A stretch of 43,286 nt of DNA from CAYILR01 sp964364175. GTDB taxonomy: Bacteria; Bdellovibrionota; UBA1018. Under the pieces are notes generated by a model that saw only the letters and a list, made by a program, of their open reading frames with translations, was not told where the DNA came from and searched no databases. Below, piece by piece: positions 31,475 through 39,765 of this stretch (positions are counted from its first letter, which is position 1; the number at the start of each line of letters is the position of its first letter). The translations under genes and the position numbers were made by a program. Location of the stretch: assembly GCA_964364175.1 (NCBI GenBank), contig CAYILR010000041.1, positions 1 through 43,286 on the forward strand, in the 5' to 3' direction.

Positions 31475-33580
31475 TCAATGCGCGGAGGTATTGTCCAAAT
31501 GATTCTGGAGCGTCGCCAAGTAGGCCGGTAGAAACAAACCATGAATCATCTCAATTGAATTCTGATCAAACTCAGTGACGCCTACCCGCTCACCCAGTCG
31601 CTTCCTCACAGAACTCAAATCATCATTCGATCCGTGATTGATGCAATCCAAAACCTCTGCCTTAGCCAGCGTGCTTCTCCCTGTAAAAGGAAGGAAAAGC
31701 GCCTGCGTTGGATCTGCGAGAGGTTTTACGTCCTGGCAGGATTTCCATCTCTGCTCTGCGGCCTGTTCAAGCCAGGGATCTGCTCCGGCAAAAATCATTT
31801 TAAATAGAGCAAGTATTTGCCCCGCGATGGCATCAAAGTTATTTTCTTTTAAATAAGACTCGAGCTCAACCTGCATCTGCTCTCCGGCATCTGCTCGATA
31901 AGGTTCCGCAAGTTCCAAAAATCTCTTTGCAAGTTTTGCCAAGTAGCAATCTTGGGGGGTCACAGTCGGACCGGCAGGCTGGCCTGACGGAAGCACTGCA
32001 CATTGCCGATAAAAATCTCGAGGATCGAGTTGCATCGCAAGATCCTGATGAAATTTTTTGAGTGCTAGGATTCGAGGCTGCAACTGTTTCCGATCCTTGG
32101 CCAGATCCAGGATGATCGGTTTAACGATGTCTGCAACCTCCTGCGCGACGACGTGGTCAGCTCCATCCACAAAATAGCCACACGCATCCCAATCGGTTCG
32201 CTTCAATTCACGGACAGCCACGGTCAACGCATGAGCGGTCGAGCGCCTCACGCAATCGGATTCGGCCACTGATAAAAAATCAAATCCTTGCAGATTGATT
32301 TCCAAATCATCGTCAGCCAACCCTTTGGGAGGATCCCCACGAGTGCATCCATCCAAAATACCTGGGAGATTTGATTTGAGCCGCAACGCGATCTGGTCCA
32401 GATAATAGAGATACAAGCCTTCTGAGTCATAGACACGATCATGATAAATTTTTTGAGAAATCAGTTTGAACTTGGCAACCGATGCGTTTTTGAGTGTGTC
32501 GCCATTGAATCGAAAATACGCAACCGACTCCGCCCAATCTTCCCTCGGCTTTGTTCCAGCGTAGGTGTTGACCATTTTCTCCTTGGCGGGATCACTGGTC
32601 CACTTGACCTGGACTACTCCATTTTTCTTTTCTGTGTCCGGGGTTTGTATCCAGCCGCTGAGAGCGAGCCATTCTGGTTTTAACGAATAATCTTCCCGTG
32701 AGTAATCAATAAAATGTCCAAATTCATGGATTACAGAAATAAAGAATTGTCCTTTGGCATCCGTAGGACTTCCGTCGATCTTCAGGCAAGCATCCAGCAA
32801 ATTCATATAATTTCTATCTCTGAAATGAATGGCCATGCCGCAAGTGTTTTTCAGCGATTCGTCATTGGGATCTTCTGTCGGGAAATCTCCCCTCGGCGGG
32901 AATCGGTAAATCGTTGGAGCCAGTGGACTATTCCAAAAGGTATTAGGCAAGCTCTGGGTCAAAACCCAAAACGCCTTCAGCTCTGCTTCGTTGAAAAAAT
33001 ACTCTTGAGGCGCAGCACCTGTGAACGTCAAATGAAGAAGGCGAGTTTCCACGACTCCTCTCGCATTTTTTTTATCGATAACTGTCACAAGATCGCCAGA
33101 AACATTCAAATAGTACCCTGTTTTCAAATACCACCAGTAAACCAGGGCTCCCGCTGGCGAATTTGAATCAGCTAAATAAGCCCCATTGATCGCGCACATG
33201 GCATCCTTGCATTTTGAAAGCTGAGTATCCTTGATGAGCAATCGATTTCCCGCATTCAGCAAAAACTGACTTTGAGTCAGCGGTAAGGAAGAAAAATCCA
33301 TTCCGTGCCAAACCATCTTGAGGGGATTTCCCCGTCTTCGTCGCTCCTCACTGGCAATGTCGTCTTTGAGAAATTTCAATTGGACGCGATCTTTGAGACA
33401 CTCCAGTTTCCCGTCTTCGCTGTAGGCGCTTTCTGCTGGAAATCGTCGCGCCGCCTCATGATCTATATTCAGTTTTTTGGACCATTTGGCCATGAGCCCT
33501 GGCTTGAATTGCGAAGGTGTGCATCCTACACCCACCACCAAAAAAATCATCCCTGCGACGATGCAACTAAATCGGCGCAT
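31475..33580 (-). CDS. Large lipoprotein with HEFGH motif, putative zinc metallopeptidase
   Basis: The 701-residue protein has a lipoprotein signal peptide (FSCIVAGMIFLVVGVGC, Cys about residue 20). About residues 286-297 read FISVIHEFGHFIDYS, an HExxH zincin motif, preceded by a Trp/Tyr-rich region and followed by an Asp/Glu-containing helix (PREDWAESVAYFRFNG) that could supply the third zinc ligand, as in gluzincins. The C-terminal half is helical with several Cys pairs. The protein should be anchored in the membrane facing the periplasm or the outside. I do not recognise the exact family. It overlaps the end of the upstream lipoprotein gene by 14 nt, so the two are likely made together. 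Confidence 0.75.
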   Translation of the reverse strand: MRRFSCIVAGMIFLVVGVGCTPSQFKPGLMAKWSKKLNIDHEAARRFPAESAYSEDGKLECLKDRVQLKFLKDDIASEERRRRGNPLKMVWHGMDFSSLPLTQSQFLLNAGNRLLIKDTQLSKCKDAMCAINGAYLADSNSPAGALVYWWYLKTGYYLNVSGDLVTVIDKKNARGVVETRLLHLTFTGAAPQEYFFNEAELKAFWVLTQSLPNTFWNSPLAPTIYRFPPRGDFPTEDPNDESLKNTCGMAIHFRDRNYMNLLDACLKIDGSPTDAKGQFFISVIHEFGHFIDYSREDYSLKPEWLALSGWIQTPDTEKKNGVVQVKWTSDPAKEKMVNTYAGTKPREDWAESVAYFRFNGDTLKNASVAKFKLISQKIYHDRVYDSEGLYLYYLDQIALRLKSNLPGILDGCTRGDPPKGLADDDLEINLQGFDFLSVAESDCVRRSTAHALTVAVRELKRTDWDACGYFVDGADHVVAQEVADIVKPIILDLAKDRKQLQPRILALKKFHQDLAMQLDPRDFYRQCAVLPSGQPAGPTVTPQDCYLAKLAKRFLELAEPYRADAGEQMQVELESYLKENNFDAIAGQILALFKMIFAGADPWLEQAAEQRWKSCQDVKPLADPTQALFLPFTGRSTLAKAEVLDCINHGSNDDLSSVRKRLGERVGVTEFDQNSIEMIHGLFLPAYLATLQNHLDNTSAH

Positions 33581-33983
33581 ATTCGATGACCTCCGTCACG
33601 CGATCGATCTGAGTATCGTAAATCACGGTCACGCCCTTGCTAGGAATTCTCAATTGGTAATTCGGAATGACGTGCCCGTCGCTGCTTCCCGATCCAGCTA
33701 CTGGTTCATAAAACAGTGGGACACCCAGGTATTTTTGGCGCCAATATTGGAGAATGATTTCTTGCCCTGTGGGCTTTCGATAGTGGGCTGTTTCCTTGCC
33801 ATCTTCGACCTGGGATCGATCTCCGTTCTCCAACATGTTGATTGTGGCGCCTGGGCGGATTTTTGACGGTACGGATTGGACGGTTTTTTGCCGCGGAGTG
33901 GTGGATGGCTTTTGAGGACTGCAGCCTGCGAAAAGCGATAGGAGTCCTATTACGATGGCTGTTTTTTGGATCAGTTGGCCCAC
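33567..33983 (-). CDS. Small lipoprotein of unknown function
   Basis: The 138-residue protein from a GTG start has a lipoprotein signal peptide ending LSLFAGC (about residue 21) and a disordered Ser/Thr/Pro/Lys-rich linker. A compact domain follows with YRKPTGQEIILQYWRQKYLGVP and VTVIYDTQIDRVTEVIEY. It overlaps the large HEFGH lipoprotein gene and may be its partner, chaperone or inhibitor, an inference from position only. No family is recognised. The upstream spacer to xerD (33984-34113) holds a perfect hairpin CAGTGC-AAAA-GCACTG near 34058-34073. Confidence 0.7.
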   Translation of the reverse strand: MGQLIQKTAIVIGLLSLFAGCSPQKPSTTPRQKTVQSVPSKIRPGATINMLENGDRSQVEDGKETAHYRKPTGQEIILQYWRQKYLGVPLFYEPVAGSGSSDGHVIPNYQLRIPSKGVTVIYDTQIDRVTEVIEYAPI

Positions 33984-34113
33984 AGAACCGTATCGGTAGC
34001 TTTGTTTGGGCGTGTTACATTAATATTAGAAATAGGAGGCAGGAGCCGACTATCCGTCAGTGCAAAAGCACTGCCCCGAAGCACGATGCGGAGGGGAGGC
34101 GGAGGCAGAAATC

Positions 34114-35037
34114 ATGCAATCACCCCTCAATCCATCTAGCGTAGAGCAGTTTCTTCAAGCATTACGGTTGGATCGGGGCGCGGCAGATTTGACGCTAGAG
34201 GCTTATCGGCGGGATTTGGGGCAGTTCGTAGGATCGTTCGAGCATGCTTCAATCGAGAATGCTGGGCGTGAAGACATCGAGCGTTGGATTCACCAACTTC
34301 ACCACTCAGGACAAAGCGCAGCGTCAGTAGCGCGCAAGATCAGCGCGATCCGGCAGTTTTTCAAATTCTGCTGCCGTGAGGGCTTGATTCAGAACAATCC
34401 CGCAGATCAGCTGGAGTCGCCGCGACTGGCACATCGCTTGCCTAAGGCACTTTCGGCGGCGGAGATTGATGCGCTTTTGCTGGCCGCGCAGAGCGGGCTC
34501 TACTATCAGCAGAATCACCTGCGCGAAGCACTACAGGCCCGTGATCGGCTATTGATTTTGGTTTTGTATGCGACGGGAGGCAGGATTTCTGAGGTGATCG
34601 GATTGACACACGATCGAATTGATTTTCAGAATTTGTATATTCGAGTTCGCGGAAAAGGGAACAAAGAACGAATCGCGCCGCTGGCGAATACGGCGGCGGT
34701 GGCTTTGGCGAAGTATTTGGAGAGCGAGCGTCCGTCATTGAAGCCAGCGTCCGATCACGTCTTCGTGAATCATCGGGGCGGAGCGTTGTCTCGACAGGCC
34801 GCCTGGCAGATCATCGAGTCACTGGCTCGCGAAGCTGGACTGGGTGAACGTAAAATCTCCCCGCACGTCCTGAGGCACAGCTTTGCCACTCACCTACTCG
34901 AAGGCGGGATGGGATTGCGGTCGCTGCAGATCCTGCTGGGGCATGCGGACTTATCCACGACTCAGATTTATACCAAGATCACGCCCGAGCATTTACAGGA
35001 AACCCACCGGCGGTATCATCCACGGGGTGGGGGCTAA
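34114..35037 (+). CDS. xerD: Site-specific tyrosine recombinase XerD
   Basis: The 307-residue protein counts from ATG 34114 with GGAGG about 9 nt upstream; the open frame extends 18 codons further without support. It has the N-terminal SAM-like core-binding domain (TLEAYRRDLGQFVGSF, SVARKISAIRQFFKF) and the catalytic residues Arg in ATGGRISEV, Lys in RGKGNKERI, HxxR in SPHVLRHSFATHLL, His in LLGHADLSTTQIY and Tyr in QIYTKI. The ending LQETHRRYHPRG is typical of XerD. XerCD resolves chromosome dimers at dif; no dif site was found in the window. The 3' flank (35038-35100) is a short CTGGTTT-rich low-complexity stretch. Confidence 0.92.
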   Translation: MQSPLNPSSVEQFLQALRLDRGAADLTLEAYRRDLGQFVGSFEHASIENAGREDIERWIHQLHHSGQSAASVARKISAIRQFFKFCCREGLIQNNPADQLESPRLAHRLPKALSAAEIDALLLAAQSGLYYQQNHLREALQARDRLLILVLYATGGRISEVIGLTHDRIDFQNLYIRVRGKGNKERIAPLANTAAVALAKYLESERPSLKPASDHVFVNHRGGALSRQAAWQIIESLAREAGLGERKISPHVLRHSFATHLLEGGMGLRSLQILLGHADLSTTQIYTKITPEHLQETHRRYHPRGGG

Positions 35038-35099
35038 AAAATTCTGGCAGCCTGGCAAGCGGGCAAACTGGTTTCTGGTTCTGGTGTCTGGTTCGGGCA

Positions 35100-35592
35100 T
35101 CAGGAGGAACCCCCGGGATTTTGGATCAAGCGGTAGAGTGATGCTGCTAGTGAGTCTGATGTTCTCAAGGCTTGAGAGTTTCCGGAAAGATCCAACAATG
35201 TTTGAACCTCTCGAAGAGATCCAAATGAGATGCTGTAAAACTTTCTTCGGTCTTTGGCGGTGGGTTTTGCGACTCCCTCAGCTAAGTTGAGAATAATAGG
35301 GCGTGTTTTCAAAGTCAGTTTCGAAGCGAAAATTGCAGATTCGAGGCGAAACAAGGAAGCGGGTCGCGCCAAAACCGGAGCATCCCCGCTGCGGGCTGTG
35401 AGGATTTTGGCGCGATTCGCTGACGAAGTTGCAGCCCGAAGATGCAATTTGCAGCCGAAACTGACTTTGAAAACACGCCCTACTCAATACAGCTCGATCA
35501 AATTGATTCTTCAGTGGCTCCCTGAGTGTGATGCCTTGGCAATCTGTGTAGAATTTTTTCGCTAATTCGTAAGTCCTGAAATTCTGGATCAT
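35100..35592 (-). pseudogene. Four-helix-bundle (S23/IVP family) gene split by a MITE
   Basis: The N-terminal piece (MIQNFRTYELAKKFYTDC...QFDRAVLS) and the C-terminal piece (ILNLAEGVAKPTAKDRRKFY...ASLYRLIQ) belong to the S23 ribosomal/IVP four-helix family, whose genes are often found inserted in rRNA intervening sequences or beside other genes. A 182-bp element with a TA duplication separates them. Removing it gives an uninterrupted frame (AVLSIILNLAEG) of about 100 residues. It is the inverted sister of the copy at 35668-35966. Function is unknown in the family; RNA binding is presumed. Confidence 0.85.
35299..35480. mobile_element. MITE-like element in the S23 gene (core family I)
   Basis: This 182-bp element has 25-bp perfect terminal inverted repeats (GGGCGTGTTTTCAAAGTCAG plus TTTCG) and is palindromic further inward. 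TA duplications lie at 35297-35298 and 35481-35482. The interior matches the 10066-10245 element over a hairpin core of about 36 nt (AAAATCCTCACA, CCCGCA, CGGGGATGCTCCGG, TTTT) and in CCTTGT(T/C)TCG. It carries no coding capacity, so it must be moved by a transposase elsewhere. Confidence 0.9.
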
Positions 35593-35660
35593 AGTTTTCC
35601 TCCTGATGGAAATTTTTAGGTTCTACTCATGGTGAAACCTAAAAATTTCCATCAGGAGGA
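35590..35660. repeat. Inverted repeat at the centre of the S23 gene duplication
   Basis: Perfect 29-nt arms (GTTTTCCTCCTGATGG then AAATTTTTAGGTT, and the complement) surround a 13-nt loop. They contain the Shine-Dalgarno GGAGGA of both S23 copies. Similarity continues outward into both genes, including about 40 identical nt from ACTTACGAATTAGCG, so the region is a head-to-head gene duplication. Confidence 0.85.
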
Positions 35661-35667
35661 AAACAAA

Positions 35668-35966
35668 ATGAGCAACTTTAGAACTTACGAATTAGCGAAA
35701 AAATTCTACACAGATTGCCAAGAGCTAAAGCTCAAAGGAGCACTCAAGGATCAATTTGATCGAGCTGTGTTGAGCATTCCATTGAATCTGGCGGAAGGAA
35801 CCGCAAAGCCCACCACCAAAGACCGAAGAAAGTTTTACTATGTTGCTCTAGGATCACTCCGTGAAGTGCAATGCTTGCTCTTACTCTCAGGAACACCCGA
35901 ATTGATCCAACAAGCAGATGTTTAGGAGCTCACATTTACAGACTCTGCAAAAACTGTGTGCCGTAA
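35668..35966 (+). pseudogene. Four-helix-bundle (S23/IVP family) gene, frameshifted near its 3' end
   Basis: It starts MSNFRTYELAKKFYTDCQEL with GGAGGA upstream; the earlier ATG at 35629 lies within the inverted repeat and is unlikely. It reads normally to ADV, then stops at TAG 35923-35925. One extra T in the run at 35921-35923 would restore LGAHIYRLCKN, the usual family ending, with a stop at 35964-35966. This is either a real one-base deletion or a sequencing error. Without it the protein lacks its last helix. It converges on scpB. Confidence 0.8.
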
Positions 35967-35997
35967 CCGTACACAGAAAACCGTTACAGTTCACCGT

Positions 35998-37272
35998 TTA
36001 CTGTACACTGTTCACTGAATCTTCAGGCGCAACAACCGTCGCTGGCATCACAGGAACCGGAGGCGCCGCAGCCGCAATAGCAGCCGCCATTTTCTCAGCC
36101 TTCTCAGCTTCCCTCTGCGCATCCAAACTCGGCGTCGACACCGCAATCGATCCCACTCGCTCGCGGATCTCCTGCAGGAATTTTTCATCTTCTTTGGAAT
36201 CATACTGAATCCGCGTCGGATCACTCTTCATCTGCGCAACCAATCGACGGACTTCCTTAATTCTAGGATCTTCGTCATCAGGATTGTTCGTCTCCGAATT
36301 CGGCATCATCGATTCCAGCTCACGCAGCGGAGGTAGAGCGGCCAGATCCTTCAATCCAAAGACCGACAGGAAGTCATCCGTCGTTGTGTACAAAATTGGG
36401 CGACCCGGTAAATCCGACCGGCCGGACATCTGAATCAGTTTGCGATCGAGCAATCCTCGAATGAAATGTGACGAATCAACACCGCGAATCCGATCGATGT
36501 CATCTTTCATCACGGGCTGTTTGTAAGCCACGATCGACAGAGTCTCCATCCCACCCGACGACAAGCGCTGGGTTTGGATTTTCACCAGCTTCTTGATCCA
36601 CGGAGTGCGGATTTGCTTGGTGCGGAATTGATACCCACCGCCAATTTCCACCAACTCGATGCCATGAAAAAGCTTCTCGTAACGTGCTTTCAATTCCGTC
36701 ATCGCTTCTTGAAAAATCGAGAACGGTTGCTCGGGCGCAACCATGGTCTGCAACTTTTCTAACGAAAGCGGTTTGTCGGACATGAAAAGCACTGCTTCTA
36801 AGCACGATTGCACTTCTTCCAAATCCAGCGGAATACTTTCGGGCATGATCGTATCTGCGTCCGCGGACTCTTCTGCCAATTCTTCCGCCAAAGCAGCGGA
36901 CAGGAGTTTGTCCTCCGCAATCTGCGTCGCCAAAATATCCGCGATCTGCTGAACTTGTTCGGTTTTCATCTCAGTTAAAGCTTGAATCTGGCGCTCTTGC
37001 TCGCCCTCCATCGCTTGGGTCAGGCGTTGAATTTCTTCCTCATCAATTCCCTCGTCCACCCAATCGTCCTCGCGCTGTTGAATCTCGGCGATTCGATGTG
37101 TGGGAATTCCAAATGGATCTTGAATCATGGTTACTGGACCGTCGGAGTCAGGGCTCACTGGAGTTTCTACTTGAGGCAAAGACGCGGTTTGTGACTCTTC
37201 TTTCGCTGTCTCTGATTCCACGTGCCATTCCTGGGCATCCGCCGACAAATCAGGCTGTTTCGGTTGCTGCAT
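35998..37272 (-). CDS. scpB: Segregation and condensation protein B, with long N-terminal extension
   Basis: ScpB joins ScpA and SMC in the bacterial condensin that compacts and segregates chromosomes. The 424 residues are about twice the usual length. The recognisable winged-helix ScpB core is about residues 170-345 (LEEVQSCLEAVLFMSDKPLSLEKL, then LSIVAYKQPVMKDDIDRIRGVDS and DLPGRPILYTTTDDFLSVFGL). It is preceded by a 165-residue acidic, Gln/Glu-rich, partly helical extension and followed by an 80-residue Ala/Pro-rich tail. The last codons lie in a degenerate repeat (ACAGTGAACAGTGTACAGT type). Its start overlaps scpA by 23 nt, with AAGGAGA upstream. Confidence 0.92.
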   Translation of the reverse strand: MQQPKQPDLSADAQEWHVESETAKEESQTASLPQVETPVSPDSDGPVTMIQDPFGIPTHRIAEIQQREDDWVDEGIDEEEIQRLTQAMEGEQERQIQALTEMKTEQVQQIADILATQIAEDKLLSAALAEELAEESADADTIMPESIPLDLEEVQSCLEAVLFMSDKPLSLEKLQTMVAPEQPFSIFQEAMTELKARYEKLFHGIELVEIGGGYQFRTKQIRTPWIKKLVKIQTQRLSSGGMETLSIVAYKQPVMKDDIDRIRGVDSSHFIRGLLDRKLIQMSGRSDLPGRPILYTTTDDFLSVFGLKDLAALPPLRELESMMPNSETNNPDDEDPRIKEVRRLVAQMKSDPTRIQYDSKEDEKFLQEIRERVGSIAVSTPSLDAQREAEKAEKMAAAIAAAAPPVPVMPATVVAPEDSVNSVQ

Positions 37273-38053
37273 TCAATTCTCCTTGAATCTCATTTTCAAA
37301 ACCCACTGCTAATTTCAAATCCAGCTCTTGCAAGCTCTCAATCAATTCCAGAAAAATCTCCTCATACACTTGCTGCTGATGAGTCCGCAGTTTCTTCAAA
37401 CGCGACAGCTCCAGCGCCGCAAGAAAAGTCACTACGGTCTCTCCATGCGTCGGAGCTGGCGGCAGAAAATAATTCATTCCCATGGGACGACCCATCTCGA
37501 GTTTCGCTCCCAGCTCAACCATCTTGTCCGTGATCGAAACCGTTTCTTTCCTCAAAATCTGCGTTCGCTTGCTCGCTCGCCGCAAAATATCCTGATAGCC
37601 CAAGGCCAGCGACGACACGTCCATCGTTTTCCAAATTTTCTCCACCGGCGGCTTGCGATTGTAACGAGTAAAAACATCCTCGCCCAAAATCGGTTGCTGC
37701 AAAAGATCCTGTCCCGCTGCTCGAAATCGCTGATGCTCCAGGAGTTGCCGAACCAAAGCCTCCGGAGTCATCACATCGTCGTCTGCTGCTCCAGCCTCTA
37801 CGCCCTTCTCGTGCGGCAACAAGGACTTGCTCTTCCATTGAATCAGAGTCGCGGCCATCACCAGGAATTCGCCCGCGATATCAAAATTCATCTCGTGCAT
37901 TTGATGCAGATAGGTCAAATATTGATCCGTGATTTTTGAAATCGAAATGACGGAAATATCCATTTCGTGCGTTTGGATCAGGTACAAGAGCAGATCGAGA
38001 GGACCCTCGAAAAGATCAAGTCGGATGGTGATGGGAGCGCGATGACCTTGCAC
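37250..38053 (-). CDS. scpA: Segregation and condensation protein A
   Basis: ScpA is the kleisin that bridges SMC heads. The 267-residue protein from a GTG start has the diagnostic N-terminal motif LDLFEGPLDLLLYLIQ (about residues 12-27), MDISVISISKITDQYL and FLVMAATLIQWKSKSLLP, with the C-terminal winged helix ending FLAALELSRLKKLRTHQQQVYEEI. There is no clear Shine-Dalgarno before the GTG, so translation may be coupled to trpS, whose stop is 17 nt upstream. Confidence 0.95.
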   Translation of the reverse strand: MQGHRAPITIRLDLFEGPLDLLLYLIQTHEMDISVISISKITDQYLTYLHQMHEMNFDIAGEFLVMAATLIQWKSKSLLPHEKGVEAGAADDDVMTPEALVRQLLEHQRFRAAGQDLLQQPILGEDVFTRYNRKPPVEKIWKTMDVSSLALGYQDILRRASKRTQILRKETVSITDKMVELGAKLEMGRPMGMNYFLPPAPTHGETVVTFLAALELSRLKKLRTHQQQVYEEIFLELIESLQELDLKLAVGFENEIQGELNAATETA

Positions 38054-38070
38054 AGGACGATCTTAACGGA

Positions 38071-39081
38071 TCAGCCAAACTTAGCAAGTGGGACGAGACC
38101 CAATTTAGACTCTATTTTTTCTATCAAAGGCGCAGCCCGCTCCCGAGCCTGATGAGCTCCACGGGCCAGGATTTTCTCAAGATAGTCACGATCCTTAAGG
38201 ATTTCTGCCACTTGATCACGAATCGGACCCAGTTCGGCGGCCACCATCTCTGCCGTTTCGACTTTCAGATGCCCATATTGCTTGCCTGTGTACCCCGCCA
38301 CGAGATCCTTCACCGATTTGCCCGTAATCGCCGATTGGATGCCCAGCAAATTACTCACCCCGGGTTTAGCTTCCTCATCAAAAGCGATTTCAGTCCCCGA
38401 ATCCGTCACGGCACGCTTGAGCTTTTTCAGGATCTGATCTTTCGAATCACTCAAAAAAACCGTCGCATGCGGGTCCTGATCGCTTTTGGACATTTTCGCT
38501 GTCGGATTTTGCAGGCTCATGATCCGCGCGCCCACTTTTGCAATATAGGGTTCCGGCACCACAAATATCTCTTCATCAAAATGGTGATTCACGCGAATCG
38601 CAAGATCGCGCGCGAGCTCCACATGTTGTTTTTGATCCTCACCCACTGGCACCAAGTGAGTCCGATAAAGCAAAATATCCGCTGCCATCAATACGGGGTA
38701 GGTAAAAAGTCCGACTCCAATCGACACGCCCTGCTTGGAACTCTTGTCCTTGTACTGTGTCATGCGATTCAATTCGCCCATGTGTGCAAAGCAGTTCAGG
38801 TACCAGCACAACCGTGCATGCTCATGCACATGCGATTGAACAAATAGAGTCGCCTCGTCCGGGCTGATTCCGCACGCAATATAGGTGGCCAGTGCCGAAT
38901 AGGTATTCTCGCGCATGACTTTTGGATCCGGTTTGTCCGCAGTCAATGCATGCAAATCGACTGCGAAGAAAATACAATCGTACTGGGACTGCAACTTGAC
39001 CCAGTTTTTCAAAGCTCCCAGATAATTCCCCAGCGTCATCTGAGAAGTCGGCTGCACCGCCGAGAGCATGACCTTTTTCAC
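38071..39081 (-). CDS. trpS: Tryptophanyl-tRNA synthetase
   Basis: The 336-residue class I synthetase charges tRNA-Trp. It begins with the TLGNYLGALKNW version of the HIGH region (TxGNYLG, about 16-27), followed by FFAVDLHALT, the dimer-interface block YKDKSSKQGVSIGVGLFTYPVLMAADILLY and the KMSKS loop in NPTAKMSKSDQDP. Length and motif order are normal. It overlaps the M50 protease gene by 4 nt and is followed by scpA. This order is known from Bdellovibrio-like genomes. Confidence 0.96.
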   Translation of the reverse strand: MKKVMLSAVQPTSQMTLGNYLGALKNWVKLQSQYDCIFFAVDLHALTADKPDPKVMRENTYSALATYIACGISPDEATLFVQSHVHEHARLCWYLNCFAHMGELNRMTQYKDKSSKQGVSIGVGLFTYPVLMAADILLYRTHLVPVGEDQKQHVELARDLAIRVNHHFDEEIFVVPEPYIAKVGARIMSLQNPTAKMSKSDQDPHATVFLSDSKDQILKKLKRAVTDSGTEIAFDEEAKPGVSNLLGIQSAITGKSVKDLVAGYTGKQYGHLKVETAEMVAAELGPIRDQVAEILKDRDYLEKILARGAHQARERAAPLIEKIESKLGLVPLAKFG

Positions 39082-39761
39082 ACCGCAGCTCCAAACAATC
39101 GAAAAACGGCTACCACTATGCCCAAGCTCAACTCACTCATAAACTGAATCGGATAGTGCAAGATTGACAGCGCCCCGGTGAACATCAATCCCATCAGAAT
39201 CCAAAAGCTGTACTGAGAAATCATCTGGTACTTTTGATTGGCGTGGTAAGAAAGAAAACTCTCCACCACTTTGCTGCCATCGAGCGGCGGCAGGGGGATC
39301 AGATTAAATACTCCTAGTGCAAAATTGAGCGAGATCGCGGCCTTTGCCATCAAAAAAAGCGGCTCGAAGTAGTAAAAATCCTTGGGCACGAAAACCGCCA
39401 TCAGGCAAAGCACGATAGCGGCAATGAATCCCATGATGAAATTCATTCCAGGACCCGCCAGCGAAACCCAAAAAAGCCCGGGGCGATATTTCCGGAACCG
39501 TGTGGGGTTGATCGGCACTGGCCGCGCCCACCCGATGAGTAGCGGAATTCCAGTAAACATATTGACCAGCGGAAATAAAACCGTCCCGATCGGATCAATG
39601 TGCGGAAGCGGGTTCAACGTCAATCGCCCTGCGTCCCTGGCAGTCGTGTCGCCCCAATATTTGGCCATCCACCCATGCCCAAACTCGTGCATGATCACCG
39701 CCATCATGAAGGGGATCATTTGAATTGCGACGTATTGTATTCGTTCAGCGATTGAATCCAT
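39078..39761 (-). CDS. Site-2 protease-like (M50) membrane metalloprotease
   Basis: The 227-residue integral membrane protein has the zinc motif VIMHEFGHGWMA (HExxH, about residues 22-33) in its first helix and NLIPLPPLDGSKV (the LDG motif supplying the third ligand) in a later helix. Four or more transmembrane segments are present. It belongs to the short YwhC/slr1821-like group of M50 proteases that cut membrane-embedded substrates. No PDZ domain is present. It is the second gene of the operon that continues with trpS, scpA and scpB. Confidence 0.93.
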   Translation of the reverse strand: MDSIAERIQYVAIQMIPFMMAVIMHEFGHGWMAKYWGDTTARDAGRLTLNPLPHIDPIGTVLFPLVNMFTGIPLLIGWARPVPINPTRFRKYRPGLFWVSLAGPGMNFIMGFIAAIVLCLMAVFVPKDFYYFEPLFLMAKAAISLNFALGVFNLIPLPPLDGSKVVESFLSYHANQKYQMISQYSFWILMGLMFTGALSILHYPIQFMSELSLGIVVAVFRLFGAAV

Positions 39762-39765
39762 TGAA

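Noticed and set aside
35629..35667. Start of the second S23 gene at the ATG inside the inverted repeat
   Set aside because: The extra 13 residues come from the repeat itself, and GGAGGA directly precedes the ATG at 35668.
35940..36020. Short repeats near the scpB stop as a CRISPR remnant
   Set aside because: The units are degenerate, contiguous and lack spacers.
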